A stretch of DNA of 64,000 bases from DASPKT01 sp035626475. Its GTDB lineage: Bacteria; Pseudomonadota; Alphaproteobacteria; Azospirillales; Azospirillaceae. This document shows, piece by piece, positions 44,273 through 53,444 of the stretch. A program made the position numbers and the translations under genes. The stretch's first letter is position 1, and every line of letters begins with the position of its first letter. Location of the stretch: positions 30,534 through 94,533 of the forward strand of contig DASPNP010000031.1 in assembly GCA_035626475.1 (NCBI GenBank), given 5' to 3'. Under the pieces are notes generated by a model that ran no database searches, was not told where the DNA came from, and worked only from the letters and a program-made list of their open reading frames with translations.

Positions 44273-44470
44273 TTACGAGGTGCCCGCCTTCTTCGCCAGC
44301 ACGTAGTTCAGCTTGGCGACGGCGGTGCGCGTCAGGGCCGATTGCGGCATGTTCGCCGGCCCCTGGATCGACACCTCGGTCAGGGTCGCGGGGTCGATGG
44401 CGGTCACCTTGACGATGGTCCCGATGCGCTGGAACTGCAGCAGGACCTCGCTCTCCCTCAGCCCGGCCAC
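44273..44470 (-). CDS. conserved small protein (DUF6898-like)
   Basis: A 65-residue soluble protein (EVLLQFQRIGTIVKVTAIDP, ending LNYVLAKKAGTS). It looks like the short beta-rich proteins of this class sometimes filed under DUF6898; the name is from memory. GTG at 44470 has GGGGAG upstream. It starts 30 bases after the ldtR stop, so the two form an operon. Confidence 0.7.
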   Translation of the reverse strand: MAGLRESEVLLQFQRIGTIVKVTAIDPATLTEVSIQGPANMPQSALTRTAVAKLNYVLAKKAGTS

Positions 44471-44500
44471 CGTCCGCTCCCCGTTTCCGTTACCGGCGGG

Positions 44501-44986
44501 TCAGGCCGCGCTGTTGGCGGTGAAGCTGGTGTAGTCCAGCGAGGACGACCAGAAGCGCTCCAGCTTGCGCAGGATCTCGTTGGCCCGGCCCAGCTCCTCG
44601 CCCGACAGGCCGGCCTTTGCCAGCGCGTCGACCTGGCGCTCGAACAGGTGGCTGATCTTGTCGCGCAAGCTGCGGCCCTTGTCCGAGAGGCGCACCCGCA
44701 CCGACCGGCGGTCGTGCGGCGAGCGCTCCTGGGTCAGGTAGCCATTCTCGTGCATCTTCTTGACGTTGTAGGAGACGTTGGAGCCCAGATAGTAGCCCCG
44801 GGCCGTCAGCTCGCCCACGGTCAACTCGTCCTCGCCGATATTGTAGAGAATGAGGCTCTGCACGTTGTTGATGTCCTGGACGCCCTGGCGGTCCAGTTCG
44901 ATCTTCAGCACCTCCAGGAAGTGCCGGTGCAGCCGCTCGATCAGGAGGATGCTGTCGTAATAGGGCTGGCGCAACTCGTTCTCCAT
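44501..44986 (-). CDS. ldtR: MarR-family regulator, LdtR-like
   Basis: A 161-residue winged-helix regulator of the LdtR group, which in Liberibacter and Rhizobiales controls an L,D-transpeptidase and stress genes. The signature N-terminus RQPYYDSILLIERLHRHFLE is present, then INNVQSLILYNIGEDELTV, the recognition helix GYYLGSNVSYNVKKMHENGY and the wing SPHDRRSVRVRLSDKGR. The gene symbol is by resemblance. Confidence 0.85.
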   Translation of the reverse strand: MENELRQPYYDSILLIERLHRHFLEVLKIELDRQGVQDINNVQSLILYNIGEDELTVGELTARGYYLGSNVSYNVKKMHENGYLTQERSPHDRRSVRVRLSDKGRSLRDKISHLFERQVDALAKAGLSGEELGRANEILRKLERFWSSSLDYTSFTANSAA

Positions 44987-45054
44987 CGCGCATCGGACGG
45001 AAGGGTGGGAGCGACCCTACCCTTCCGCATAGGTCAGCCCAGGAGCTTAGCGGA

Positions 45055-45942
45055 TCAGGCTCCGCGAAGCATCTTGATTATTCCCGAGAAATCGAGCCCG
45101 CCATTCCCTGAGGCCGAGAACAGCTGGTACAGCGCGGCCGCCTGCGCCCCCAGCGGCGTGGCGGCGCCGGCCGATGCGGCGGCCTGCTGCGCCAGCTTCA
45201 GATCCTTCAGCATCATGTCGGTGGCGAAGCCCGGCGCGTAGTCGCGGTTGGCCGGCGAGGTCGGCACCGGGCCCGGGACCGGGCAATAGCTGGTCAGCGA
45301 CCAGCACTGGCCCGAGGATTTGGAGCTGATGTCGAACAGCTTCTGGGCGTCCAGCCCCAGCTTTTCCGCCAGGGCGAAGGCCTCGCCGACGGCGATCATG
45401 CTGATGCCCAGCACCATGTTGTTGCAGATCTTGGCCGCCTGCCCCGTGCCGGGGCCGCCGGCATGGATGATGGTCTTGCCCATGGCCTGGAGGATGGGCT
45501 CGGCCTTGGCGAAGGCGGCGTCGGAACCGCCCACCATGAAGGTCAGCGTGCCGGCCGCGGCCCCGCCGGTGCCGCCGGAGACCGGCGCGTCGACCATGTC
45601 CAGCCCCTTGGCCCGGGCCGCCTCGGCGACGAAGCGGGCCGACTCGACGTCCACCGTGGAGCTGTCGATCAGCAGCGCGCCTTCCTTGGCCCGCTCGATG
45701 ACGCCGCCGGCCCCGGTATAGACCTCGCGCACATGCTTGCCGGCCGGCAGCATGGTGACCACGACGTCGGCGCCGACCGCCGCCTCGCCGGCCGAGGGCG
45801 CCACCTGGGCGCCGGCCGCGACGGCCCCGTCCAGATGGTCGCGCATGACGTCGAAGCCGATGACGGAATGGCCCGCCTTGATGAGGTTCTTCGCCATGGG
45901 CAGGCCCATATTGCCGAGCCCGATGAACGCGATGGTCGCCAT
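45055..45942 (-). CDS. mmsB: 3-hydroxyisobutyrate dehydrogenase
   Basis: NAD-dependent oxidation of 3-hydroxyisobutyrate in valine breakdown. The 295-residue beta-hydroxyacid dehydrogenase has the nucleotide motif IAFIGLGNMGLPMAKNL, the substrate motif DAPVSGGTGGAAAGTL, and the catalytic lysine in AAKICNNM. Third gene of the valine operon, 42 bases after the hydrolase gene. Confidence 0.94.
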   Translation of the reverse strand: MATIAFIGLGNMGLPMAKNLIKAGHSVIGFDVMRDHLDGAVAAGAQVAPSAGEAAVGADVVVTMLPAGKHVREVYTGAGGVIERAKEGALLIDSSTVDVESARFVAEAARAKGLDMVDAPVSGGTGGAAAGTLTFMVGGSDAAFAKAEPILQAMGKTIIHAGGPGTGQAAKICNNMVLGISMIAVGEAFALAEKLGLDAQKLFDISSKSSGQCWSLTSYCPVPGPVPTSPANRDYAPGFATDMMLKDLKLAQQAAASAGAATPLGAQAAALYQLFSASGNGGLDFSGIIKMLRGA

Positions 45943-45984
45943 GATGTCCTCCCGGATTTCTTGTGCCGGCCCTTTGGCGGGCCC

Positions 45985-47067
45985 TTAGTCGAAGTGCAGC
46001 TCGTCCGCGCCCAGATGCCGGAAGTGGCGGTCCACCTCGGCCCGGCCCACCGCGGCCAGGGTGGCCGGGTTCCATTTGGGATTGCGGTCCTTGTCGACGA
46101 TCACCGCCCGCACGCCCTCGAACAGGTCGTTGCCGGCGATGACGGCGTGGGTCATGCGGAACTCCAGCCGCAACGCATCGTCGAAGGACAGGCCCTCGCC
46201 CTGCCGGATCTGCGCCAGCGCCACCTTCAGGCTGGTGGGCGACATCTTCAGCAGCGTGTCGCGCTGGGCCAGCGCCCACTCGCTCCCCTCCGCCTCCAGG
46301 GCAGCGAGGATCTCCTCCACGCTGTCGGCGGCGAAGCAGCGGTCGATGGCGGGCTGGAGCGCCGGCAGCGTCGGCTCGCCAACCTCCGCCTTGTGGGCTT
46401 CCAGGACGGCGTCCACCGCGGCATGGCCGTCGGTGCCGTAGTCGGCGGCGGCCAGGGCGTCAACGATGACGTCCAGCGACTCCGACGCGGCCATGTGCGT
46501 GCCCAGCCCCGTCCAGAGCAGGTCGGCCGGGCCCAGCCGCGCGCCGGTCAGCCCCATCCAGGTGCCGGTGCGGCCCGGGCAGCGCGGCAGGAACCAGGTG
46601 CCGCCCACATCGGGGAACAGGCCGATGCCCGTCTCCGGCATGGCGAACAGGCTCTTGGGCGTCACCACCCGGTGGCTGCCATGCACCGACAGCCCGACGC
46701 CGCCGCCCATGAAGATGCCGTCCAGCAGCGCGACATAGGGCTTCGGGAAGGTCTTGATGCGGCGGTTGAGCCGGTATTCCCCGCGGAAGAAATCGTGCGC
46801 CGCCGAGGCGTCGCCCTCCCCCCGCTTCCAGGCCAGCCCGGCATCGTAGATGGCGCGGATGTCGCCGCCGGCGCAGAAGGCGCGGTCGCCCGCCCCGCGG
46901 ATCACCACCACCTTCACGCCAGGGTCCACCGCCCACTGGTCCAGCTTCGGGTGGATGTGGCGGATCATCTCCAGCGTCAGGGCATTCAGCGCCTTCGGCC
47001 GGTTCAGGGTGATCAGGCCGATGCCGCCGCGGACCTCGAACAGCGCGTCCTGGAACAGGATGCTCAT
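45985..47067 (-). CDS. 3-hydroxyisobutyryl-CoA hydrolase (crotonase family)
   Basis: Frees 3-hydroxyisobutyrate from CoA in valine catabolism. The 360-residue protein is longer than a plain enoyl-CoA hydratase and reads like HIBCH: DRAFCAGGDIRAIYDAG, GIFMGGGVGLSVHGSHRV, FAMPETGIGLFPDVGGTW. Its position between an acyl-CoA dehydrogenase and mmsB supports hydrolase over hydratase. Start ATG 47067, two bases after the dehydrogenase stop. Confidence 0.9.
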   Translation of the reverse strand: MSILFQDALFEVRGGIGLITLNRPKALNALTLEMIRHIHPKLDQWAVDPGVKVVVIRGAGDRAFCAGGDIRAIYDAGLAWKRGEGDASAAHDFFRGEYRLNRRIKTFPKPYVALLDGIFMGGGVGLSVHGSHRVVTPKSLFAMPETGIGLFPDVGGTWFLPRCPGRTGTWMGLTGARLGPADLLWTGLGTHMAASESLDVIVDALAAADYGTDGHAAVDAVLEAHKAEVGEPTLPALQPAIDRCFAADSVEEILAALEAEGSEWALAQRDTLLKMSPTSLKVALAQIRQGEGLSFDDALRLEFRMTHAVIAGNDLFEGVRAVIVDKDRNPKWNPATLAAVGRAEVDRHFRHLGADELHFD

Positions 47068-47069
47068 GG

Positions 47070-48209
47070 TCAGGCGCCCAGCAGGCGGCGGGCGATGATC
47101 AGCCGCATGATCTCGTTGGTGCCCTCCAGGATGCGGTGGACGCGCAGATCGCGGACATAGCGCTCCACCGGGTATTCCTTGATGTAGCCGTAGCCGCCGT
47201 GCAGCTGCAGCGCGTCGTCGCAGATCTTGAAGCAGAGGTCGGTGGCGTAGCGCTTGGCCATGGCGCTGTAGGTGGTCGCCTCGGGGTGCTTCGTGTCCAG
47301 GGCCCAGGCGGCGCGATGGACCATCAGCCGCGAGGCCTCCAGCTCCGTCGCCATGTCGGCGTAGGTGAACTGCAGCGCCTGGAACTCGTTCAGCGACTTG
47401 CCGAAGGCCTTGCGCTCGGCCATGTAGCCCCGCGCCTGGTCGATGCAGGCCCGCGCCCCGCCCAGCGAGCAGCTGGCGATGTTGATGCGGCCGCCATCCA
47501 GCCCCTTCATGGCGAAGGAGAAGCCCTCCCCCTCCGCGCCCAGCCGGTTGGCGACGGGGACCCGGCAATCCTCGAAGATCACGGTCGCGGTGGGCTGGCT
47601 GTTCCAGCCCATCTTCTTCTCCTTCTTGCCGAAGGAGAGGCCGGGCGTGCCCTTCTCCACCACCAGGCAGGAGATGCCCTTGGGCCCGGGGCCGCCGGTG
47701 CGGACCATGACCACGTAGATGTCGGAGACGCCGGCGCCCGAGATGAAGGCCTTGGAGCCGTTCAGCACGTAATGGTCGCCGACCAGCTCGGCCTTGGTCC
47801 GCAGCGCCGAGGCGTCGGAGCCGGAGCCGGGCTCGGTCAGGCAGTAGCTGGCGATGAGGTCCATGCTCATCATGCCCGGCAGCCAGCGCGCCCGCTGCTC
47901 GTCATTGCCGAAGGTGTCGATCATCCACGCCGCCATGTTGTGGATGGAGATGTAGGCGGCGGTGGAGACGTCGGCGTAGGACAGCTCCTCGAACAGGATG
48001 GCGGCGTCCAGCCGGGTCAGTCCGGTACCGCCGAACTCCTCGCGGCAATAGAGGCCGGCGAAGCCGAGACGGGCCGCCTCGCGCAGCTTGTCGACGGGGA
48101 AATGGCCGGTCTCGTCCCATTCGGCGGCGTGCGGCGCCAGATGCTCGGCGGCGAAGCCGCGGGCGAGGTCCTGGAAGGCGCGCTGGTCGTCGGTCAGCTG
48201 GAAATCCAT
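47070..48209 (-). CDS. isobutyryl-CoA-type acyl-CoA dehydrogenase
   Basis: FAD enzyme for the first oxidative step on branched acyl-CoA. The 379-residue protein has YCLTEPGSGSDASALRTKAE and the C-terminal QLHGGYGYIKEYPVERYVRD; the active-site glutamate lies in the ILEGTNEIMRLIIAR end region. Isobutyryl-CoA is inferred from the operon with HIBCH and mmsB. ATG 48209 chosen; a TTG four codons earlier is possible. The operon's expected mmsA is not in the window. Confidence 0.88.
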   Translation of the reverse strand: MDFQLTDDQRAFQDLARGFAAEHLAPHAAEWDETGHFPVDKLREAARLGFAGLYCREEFGGTGLTRLDAAILFEELSYADVSTAAYISIHNMAAWMIDTFGNDEQRARWLPGMMSMDLIASYCLTEPGSGSDASALRTKAELVGDHYVLNGSKAFISGAGVSDIYVVMVRTGGPGPKGISCLVVEKGTPGLSFGKKEKKMGWNSQPTATVIFEDCRVPVANRLGAEGEGFSFAMKGLDGGRINIASCSLGGARACIDQARGYMAERKAFGKSLNEFQALQFTYADMATELEASRLMVHRAAWALDTKHPEATTYSAMAKRYATDLCFKICDDALQLHGGYGYIKEYPVERYVRDLRVHRILEGTNEIMRLIIARRLLGA

Positions 48210-48418
48210 GCGGCGGCTCAAATCGTTAGTCGTTGAGTCATAAGATTGCCGCGGATCATAGGCCCCGCCACCCGACTGTCAATCGCGCCACCGCCATAGG
48301 CCGGGCTGCCCCTTCCGCAACCCTGCGCGCACGGCCTCCTCCGATCGGGGAACCACTCTCCCCATCGCACCGTTCTCATGGCGAAGGCATGGACGACATC
48401 CCCGCCGGAGGAACCCGC

Positions 48419-49399
48419 ATGAGACTCGCCGTCGTGCTCAACAGTTCCGCCGGGACGCTGGCCGGCATGCATGTGGTCGACGCGGTCGCGGTGGTGGAGC
48501 GCGGCTTCCAGGCGGCGGGCCACGAGGTGACCTGCGTCGCCACCCCCGGCGAGGACATCGAGCAGGCCATCACCAAGGCCACCCACGGCGATGCCGAGGT
48601 GGTGGTGGTGGGCGGCGGCGACGGCACCATCGCCACGGCCGCGCGCCTGCTGACCCGCAGCGACAAGGCGCTGGGCATCCTGCCGCTGGGCACCATGAAC
48701 CTGCTGGCCAAGGACCTCGCGATCCCCCTGGAGCTCGAGGCGGCGGTAACGGCGCTGGCCGAGGGCGACATCATCGCCATCGACGCCGGCGAGGTGAACG
48801 GCCGGCCCTTCCTGAACAATTCGGTGATCGGCCTCTATCCCCGCATGGTCGAGGAGCGGGAGAAGAAGCGCGCCGAGACCGGCATGCGCAAGTGGCCGGC
48901 CATGGGGCTGGCCGCCTGGCACGCGCTGACCGACTTCAAGCGGCTGGAGGTGCAGGTCGATTTCGGCGAAGGGCCGAAGCGGCTGAAGACCCCCGTGCTG
49001 GCCGTCGCCAACAATGTCTATGACGATGATTTCGGCGAGTTCATCCGCCGCCACTCCCTGGCCGAGGGCGTGCTGGGCGTCTATGTCGCCAAGCACCGCG
49101 GGGCCGCGCGCTTCCTGCGCATGGCGGCGCGGCTGGTCCTGGGCGGCTGGCAGGCCGACCCGAACCTGGATGTCTACAGGGCGCAGACCCTGACTGTGCA
49201 CGCCAACCGGCCGAAGCTGCGGGTCGCCAATGACGGCGAGATCCACGACATGTGGACGCCCCTGCACTACCGCGTGCTGCCCGGCGCGCTGAAGGTGCTG
49301 GCACCGCGCAAGGCGGTGGGCGACGTGGCGCCCGAGGCGGAACCGGTGCTGGACACGGCGGCGGCCCCGCCGGCCGCTCCCGTCGCGCGGACGGCCTGA
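48419..49399 (+). CDS. diacylglycerol-kinase-family lipid kinase
   Basis: A 326-residue protein of the DAGK/YegS catalytic family. N-terminal LAVVLNSSAGTLAG and the catalytic loop VVVGGGDGTIATAARLL followed by LGILPLGTMNLLAKDLAIP are the family signatures; the second domain holds DAGEVNGRPFLNNSVIG. A low-complexity proline/alanine tail ends it. Substrate is probably a membrane lipid or long-chain base. ATG 48419 has GGAGGAA six bases upstream. Four bases before the phosphoesterase gene. Confidence 0.9.
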   Translation: MRLAVVLNSSAGTLAGMHVVDAVAVVERGFQAAGHEVTCVATPGEDIEQAITKATHGDAEVVVVGGGDGTIATAARLLTRSDKALGILPLGTMNLLAKDLAIPLELEAAVTALAEGDIIAIDAGEVNGRPFLNNSVIGLYPRMVEEREKKRAETGMRKWPAMGLAAWHALTDFKRLEVQVDFGEGPKRLKTPVLAVANNVYDDDFGEFIRRHSLAEGVLGVYVAKHRGAARFLRMAARLVLGGWQADPNLDVYRAQTLTVHANRPKLRVANDGEIHDMWTPLHYRVLPGALKVLAPRKAVGDVAPEAEPVLDTAAAPPAAPVARTA

Positions 49400-49403
49400 T
49401 CCC

Positions 49404-50267
49404 ATGTGGCGGCTCGCGCACATCTCCGACCTGCATTTCGGCCGGACGGACCCGGCGGTGGTGCGGGCCCTGCACGCCGACATCTCCGAGCACATGCCCA
49501 GCCTGGTGGTGGTCAGCGGCGACCTGACCCAGCGCGCCAAGGTGGACCAGTTCAAGGCGGCGCGGGAGTTCCTGGACACGCTGCCGGTGCCCTATCTGGT
49601 GGTGCCGGGCAACCACGATATCCCGGTCTACGACGTGGTCAGGCGCTTCACCGACCCCTTCGCCCGCTACCGCCGCCACATCTCGGAGAAGCTGGACCAG
49701 TTCCGCTATCTCGACGGGCTGGCGGTGCTGGGGCTGAACACGGCGCGCGCCTACATCCTGGACTTCGCCGAGGGCCGGGTGAACCGGCGGCAGATGACCA
49801 TGGTGCAGGAGTGCCTGGGCGACCTGCCGGACACGGTGTTCAAGGTGGTCTTCACCCACCACCCCTTCCTGCCGCCGCCCGACGTGCCGGGGGAGCGGCT
49901 GGTGGGCCGCGCGCGCGAGGCGCTGACCTGGCTGGAGAAGGCCGGCGTCGACCTGCTTCTGGCCGGCCATCTGCACAAGGCCTACAATGGCGACGTGATG
50001 ACGAGGCACGCCCATCTGGCGCGCTCGATCCTGGTGGCCCAGGCCAGCACCGCCACCTCGACCCGGCTGCGCGCCGAGCCCAACGCCTACAACCTCATCG
50101 ACATCGACCCGCCCCGGCTGACCATCTCGGTCCGCTCCTGGGAGGGCGCCCGCTTCATGCCGGGCCTGGTCAGCCGCTACGAGAAGCGCGGCCAGCTCTG
50201 GACCAAGCAGGGCGTCGACAGCGGCCTGGCCGCCATCGACGCGCTGAGGGAGCAGAAGGCGGGGTGA
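49404..50267 (+). CDS. calcineurin-like metallophosphoesterase
   Basis: A 287-residue class III phosphodiesterase/phosphatase. The metal motifs are all present in order: D9 and H11 in ISDLHFG, VSGDLTQRAK, VPGNHDIP, VFTHHPF, and LAGHLHKAY. Cytoplasmic, without a signal peptide. It starts 4 bases after the lipid-kinase stop, so the two act together; a role in phospholipid turnover is plausible but not shown. Confidence 0.92.
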   Translation: MWRLAHISDLHFGRTDPAVVRALHADISEHMPSLVVVSGDLTQRAKVDQFKAAREFLDTLPVPYLVVPGNHDIPVYDVVRRFTDPFARYRRHISEKLDQFRYLDGLAVLGLNTARAYILDFAEGRVNRRQMTMVQECLGDLPDTVFKVVFTHHPFLPPPDVPGERLVGRAREALTWLEKAGVDLLLAGHLHKAYNGDVMTRHAHLARSILVAQASTATSTRLRAEPNAYNLIDIDPPRLTISVRSWEGARFMPGLVSRYEKRGQLWTKQGVDSGLAAIDALREQKAG

Positions 50268-50347
50268 CGTCGCATTGCGCTGCCGCTCCATGCGACCTAC
50301 GGGACATGCCGTCGTAGGCCGTATGGAGTCGGAGCCGCTATGCGACA
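50268..50347. repeat. palindromic repeat (same family as 44228-44268)
   Basis: GTCGCATTGCGCTGCCGCTC (from 50269) and its imperfect inverse ending at 50346 (GGAGCCGCTATGCGAC) flank a centre with GACCTACGGG and CGTAGGCC. It fills the gap between the phosphoesterase and peptidase genes. Confidence 0.65.
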
Positions 50348-50355
50348 GAGCCGCC

Positions 50356-52278
50356 TCAGCCCTTCTCGTTCAGCAGCTGCTCCATCTGGTCCATGATGGC
50401 GTCCATCCGCCGGACCAGCGCCTGGTAGGGGGCGGGCGTCGCCATGTCGAGACCGGCCTTCTTCAGCACCTCGTAGGGATAGTCGCTGCCGCCGGCCTTC
50501 AGCACCGCGAGATAGGTGTCGCGGGCGCGGTCGCCGTCGGCCTTGGACTTGGCGTAGCCCTGCTTGATCTGCTCGGTGAAGTAGGCCGAGGCCGCCATGG
50601 AGGTGGCGTACTGGTAGACGTAGAAGGGCCGGTAGAAGTGCGGGATGAAGGCCCATTCGACGGCGTAGGCGTCGTCGATCCTCATCACGCCCTTGTCGTG
50701 GCCGTGATAGCGCTTCAGCAGCCCGCCATAGATCTCGGTCAGGCGCTTGCCGCTGAGGGCCTCCCCCTTCTCGACCGCGTCGTGGGTCGCCAGCTCGAAC
50801 TCGGCGAACATGGTCTGGCGGAAGAAGGTGCCGCGCATGCTCTCCAGCTGGTGGCCCAGATAGTAGAGCTTCTCCTGCTTGGTCTTGGCGTTCGCCAGGA
50901 CATGGTCGGCCAGCAGGAACTCGTTGGCGGTGGAGGCGATCTCCGCCAGGAACAGCGAGTAGTCGGCCGTCTCGTAGGGCTGCGTCCGGTCGGCCAGGAC
51001 CGTGTGAATGGCGTGGCCCCACTCATGGGCGAAGGTCGAGACCGCGTCGTAATTGTCCTGGTAGTTCAGGAAGACGTAGGGGTGCACGCCGTAGACGCCG
51101 GTCTGGTAGGCGCCGGACTGCTTGCCCTCGCCCGGATAGACGTGCATCCAGCGGCCGTCCATGCCCGCCTTGATGGCCTTCTGGTAGTCCTCGCCCAGCG
51201 GCTTCACCGCGGCATGGGTCAGGCTCTTCGCCTCCTCGACCGGGTAGGTCCGCTCCAGCTCGATCATGCTGGGATAAATGTCGTAATAGTGCAGGTCCGG
51301 CAGCTTCAGCAGCCGCTGGCGCAGCTTGAAGTAGCGGTGCAGCGTCGGCAGCCCCTCGTTCGCCGAGGCCACCAGCGAGCGGTAGACCTGCTCGGGGATG
51401 TTGTTGGCGGCGAGCGAGGCCGCCACGGCCGTTGGGTAGTTGCGCAGCTTGGCCTGGATCACGCCGGACTGCACGCGGCTGCCCAGCGTCATGCCCATGG
51501 TATTGGTGTACTGGCCGAACTTGCCCCAGAAGGCGTCGAACACCGCCTTGCGCACGGCGCGGTCGGGATTCTCGCGGTTCCGCTGGTAGCCGACCTGGTT
51601 GATCTTCACCTCGCGCCCGTCCGGCAGCTTCACCGTCGGCCAGTCGATGTCGGAGTTCGCCAGGATGTTGTAGGTGGTGCTGCTGGAGCCCAGCACCGGT
51701 GACACCGCCGCCAGCGCGCCCTCGGTCTCCGCCGTCAGCGTGTGCGGCTTGTTGCGGATGATGTCGCGCAGCGAGAAGGCGTGCTTGGCCAGCGCCGGCT
51801 CGGCCTTGATGAACTCCTCGACCTTGGCCTCGCCCAGCGCCTGCACCTCGGGCGACAGCCAGGCGGTGGCGGCGCCGAACTCGCCGGCCAGGGCCCGCGC
51901 CAGATTCTCGCGCTCCTGGGCCTCGGCGACGCGGGTGTCGGTGTCGGCGATGGAGGAGGCGTAGACATACACCCGCTCGAATTTCAGGCTCTCGGCCGAG
52001 ATGCGGTCCAGCGCCGCCGCCATGGCCTTGGGGCTCTGCCCGACCGTGCCCTTCAGCTTGGCGAGATCCGGCAGCGCGGCACTGACCGCCTTGCGCGCCG
52101 CATCCCACTCCGCCGGCGTCCTGTAGAGCTGGGTCATGTCCCAGACATAGCGCTCGTCCACCTTGGCGGCGGCCGGCTTGGCGGCATCGACGGCATGGGC
52201 GGCGCCGAGCGGCGCGAGGCCTGCGAGCAGCGCGATGGCGGCGGCACCGGCGAGGCGCCGGGTGCTGATGGCGGTCAT
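50356..52278 (-). CDS. pepF: exported M3-family oligoendopeptidase (PepF type)
   Basis: Zinc metallopeptidase that cuts short peptides. The 640-residue protein has the M3 site H418-EWG-H422 in FAHEWGHAIH and the PepF-like N- and C-terminal parts. Unlike the cytosolic family norm it carries a cleavable signal peptide (RRLAGAAAIALLAGLAPLGA then AHA), so it is probably periplasmic. ATG 52278 has GGGGGA upstream. Confidence 0.93.
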   Translation of the reverse strand: MTAISTRRLAGAAAIALLAGLAPLGAAHAVDAAKPAAAKVDERYVWDMTQLYRTPAEWDAARKAVSAALPDLAKLKGTVGQSPKAMAAALDRISAESLKFERVYVYASSIADTDTRVAEAQERENLARALAGEFGAATAWLSPEVQALGEAKVEEFIKAEPALAKHAFSLRDIIRNKPHTLTAETEGALAAVSPVLGSSSTTYNILANSDIDWPTVKLPDGREVKINQVGYQRNRENPDRAVRKAVFDAFWGKFGQYTNTMGMTLGSRVQSGVIQAKLRNYPTAVAASLAANNIPEQVYRSLVASANEGLPTLHRYFKLRQRLLKLPDLHYYDIYPSMIELERTYPVEEAKSLTHAAVKPLGEDYQKAIKAGMDGRWMHVYPGEGKQSGAYQTGVYGVHPYVFLNYQDNYDAVSTFAHEWGHAIHTVLADRTQPYETADYSLFLAEIASTANEFLLADHVLANAKTKQEKLYYLGHQLESMRGTFFRQTMFAEFELATHDAVEKGEALSGKRLTEIYGGLLKRYHGHDKGVMRIDDAYAVEWAFIPHFYRPFYVYQYATSMAASAYFTEQIKQGYAKSKADGDRARDTYLAVLKAGGSDYPYEVLKKAGLDMATPAPYQALVRRMDAIMDQMEQLLNEKG

Positions 52279-52592
52279 GGCAATCCCCCTTAACGAAGCT
52301 GGCTCCCTGGGCCCCGGATCGTTGCCGGACGGCCCTCAGCGCTTATAGACCGCCGCCTTTCACGCGCCGCGCGGGAATTTGTAACCGCTGTGTTTCGCCC
52401 CGCCGCCGTGTCTCGGCCGCCCCGAAGGGCCACACGCGCCGCGAGTCAAATCCAGCATCTGAATACACTAATAACCGCCATGTACTGCGAGTTCGCATTC
52501 AAGTGTGTGTGAGAGCGATCACTTGCGGTGACTTGGCAATCGGCGGATATTTAACCATATCGATAGTGACGCCCCGGACGCCGACCGCCGCC
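52279..52592. other. non-coding gap between divergent pepF and the nuclease gene
   Basis: A 314-base region without a convincing gene. The right half (52450-52590) is clearly AT-richer than its surroundings. A weak promoter for the nuclease gene is possible: TTGGCA (52533-52538), 17 bases, CATATC (52556-52561). I see no terminator, repeat or RNA gene. Confidence 0.5.
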
Positions 52593-53444
52593 ATGTTCTC
52601 CCGAGTCCTGTTTGGCTTCCTGCTGCTGGCCGCCCTGCCCGCCCGGGCCGAGGCGCTGCCGGAGGCGTGCGGGCCGAAGCTGGCGGGCGTCGGCGCGCCC
52701 GTCACGGCGGAGGCGCGCGACCTCACCGGGCTGTGCCGCGACGGCTACGCGCTGGCGCATGACGACCGGTTGCGGGTGCCGCTCTGGGTGGTGCAGCGGC
52801 TGACGCCGGAGCGCCTGGCCGGCACCGCCGACCGCAGGGAGCAGCGCGATCCCTTCGCCGCCGACCCTGACCTGTCGGAGGAGGCCCGCGCGACGCTCGC
52901 CGACTACCGCAACAGCGGCTACGACCGCGGCCACATGGCGCCCGCGGCCGACATGAAGGCCAGCGCCGAAGCCATGCGCCAGAGCTTCTACCTCTCCAAT
53001 ATGGCGCCGCAGGTCGGCCCCGACATGAACCGGGGCATCTGGGCGCGGCTGGAGGAGGCGGTGCGCGACTGGGCCTGCGACCGGGGAGAGCTGGTGGTGC
53101 TGACCGGCCCGGTCTTCGAGAGCCGCCCGGTGCGGACGCTGGGCGGCAAGGGCCGCGTCGCCATCCCCGACGCCTTCTGGAAACTGGCCTACGACCCCGC
53201 CCGGCGCGAGGCCGTGGCCTTCGTGCTGCCGAACGCCCCCGTCCCCCTGCAGGGCCGCCCCGCCCGCACCGTGCTGGGCGGCCACATGCTCACCATTGAC
53301 GCGTTGGAGGCGCGCACCGGCCTGGACCTGCTGCCGGCGCTGGAGGATGGGCTGGAAGCGACGGTCGAGGCGTCCGCGCCGGCGCTGTGGCCGAAGGGGC
53401 CGGGCTGCCGCAAGGCGCTGCCGGCGCAGGTGGCGGAGGGTTAA
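52593..53444 (+). CDS. exported DNA/RNA non-specific endonuclease (NUC1 family)
   Basis: A 283-residue sugar-non-specific nuclease. It carries the catalytic DRGH (H114) in YDRGHMAPAADM and the Mg-binding asparagine N146 in GPDMNRGIW, with SNMAPQ between. A signal peptide (VLFGFLLLAALPARA) exports it; the frame is open further upstream but ATG 52593 puts the signal peptide first. Its TAA overlaps the stop of the foreign gene on the other strand (TTAA at 53441-53444). Confidence 0.9.
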   Translation: MFSRVLFGFLLLAALPARAEALPEACGPKLAGVGAPVTAEARDLTGLCRDGYALAHDDRLRVPLWVVQRLTPERLAGTADRREQRDPFAADPDLSEEARATLADYRNSGYDRGHMAPAADMKASAEAMRQSFYLSNMAPQVGPDMNRGIWARLEEAVRDWACDRGELVVLTGPVFESRPVRTLGGKGRVAIPDAFWKLAYDPARREAVAFVLPNAPVPLQGRPARTVLGGHMLTIDALEARTGLDLLPALEDGLEATVEASAPALWPKGPGCRKALPAQVAEG

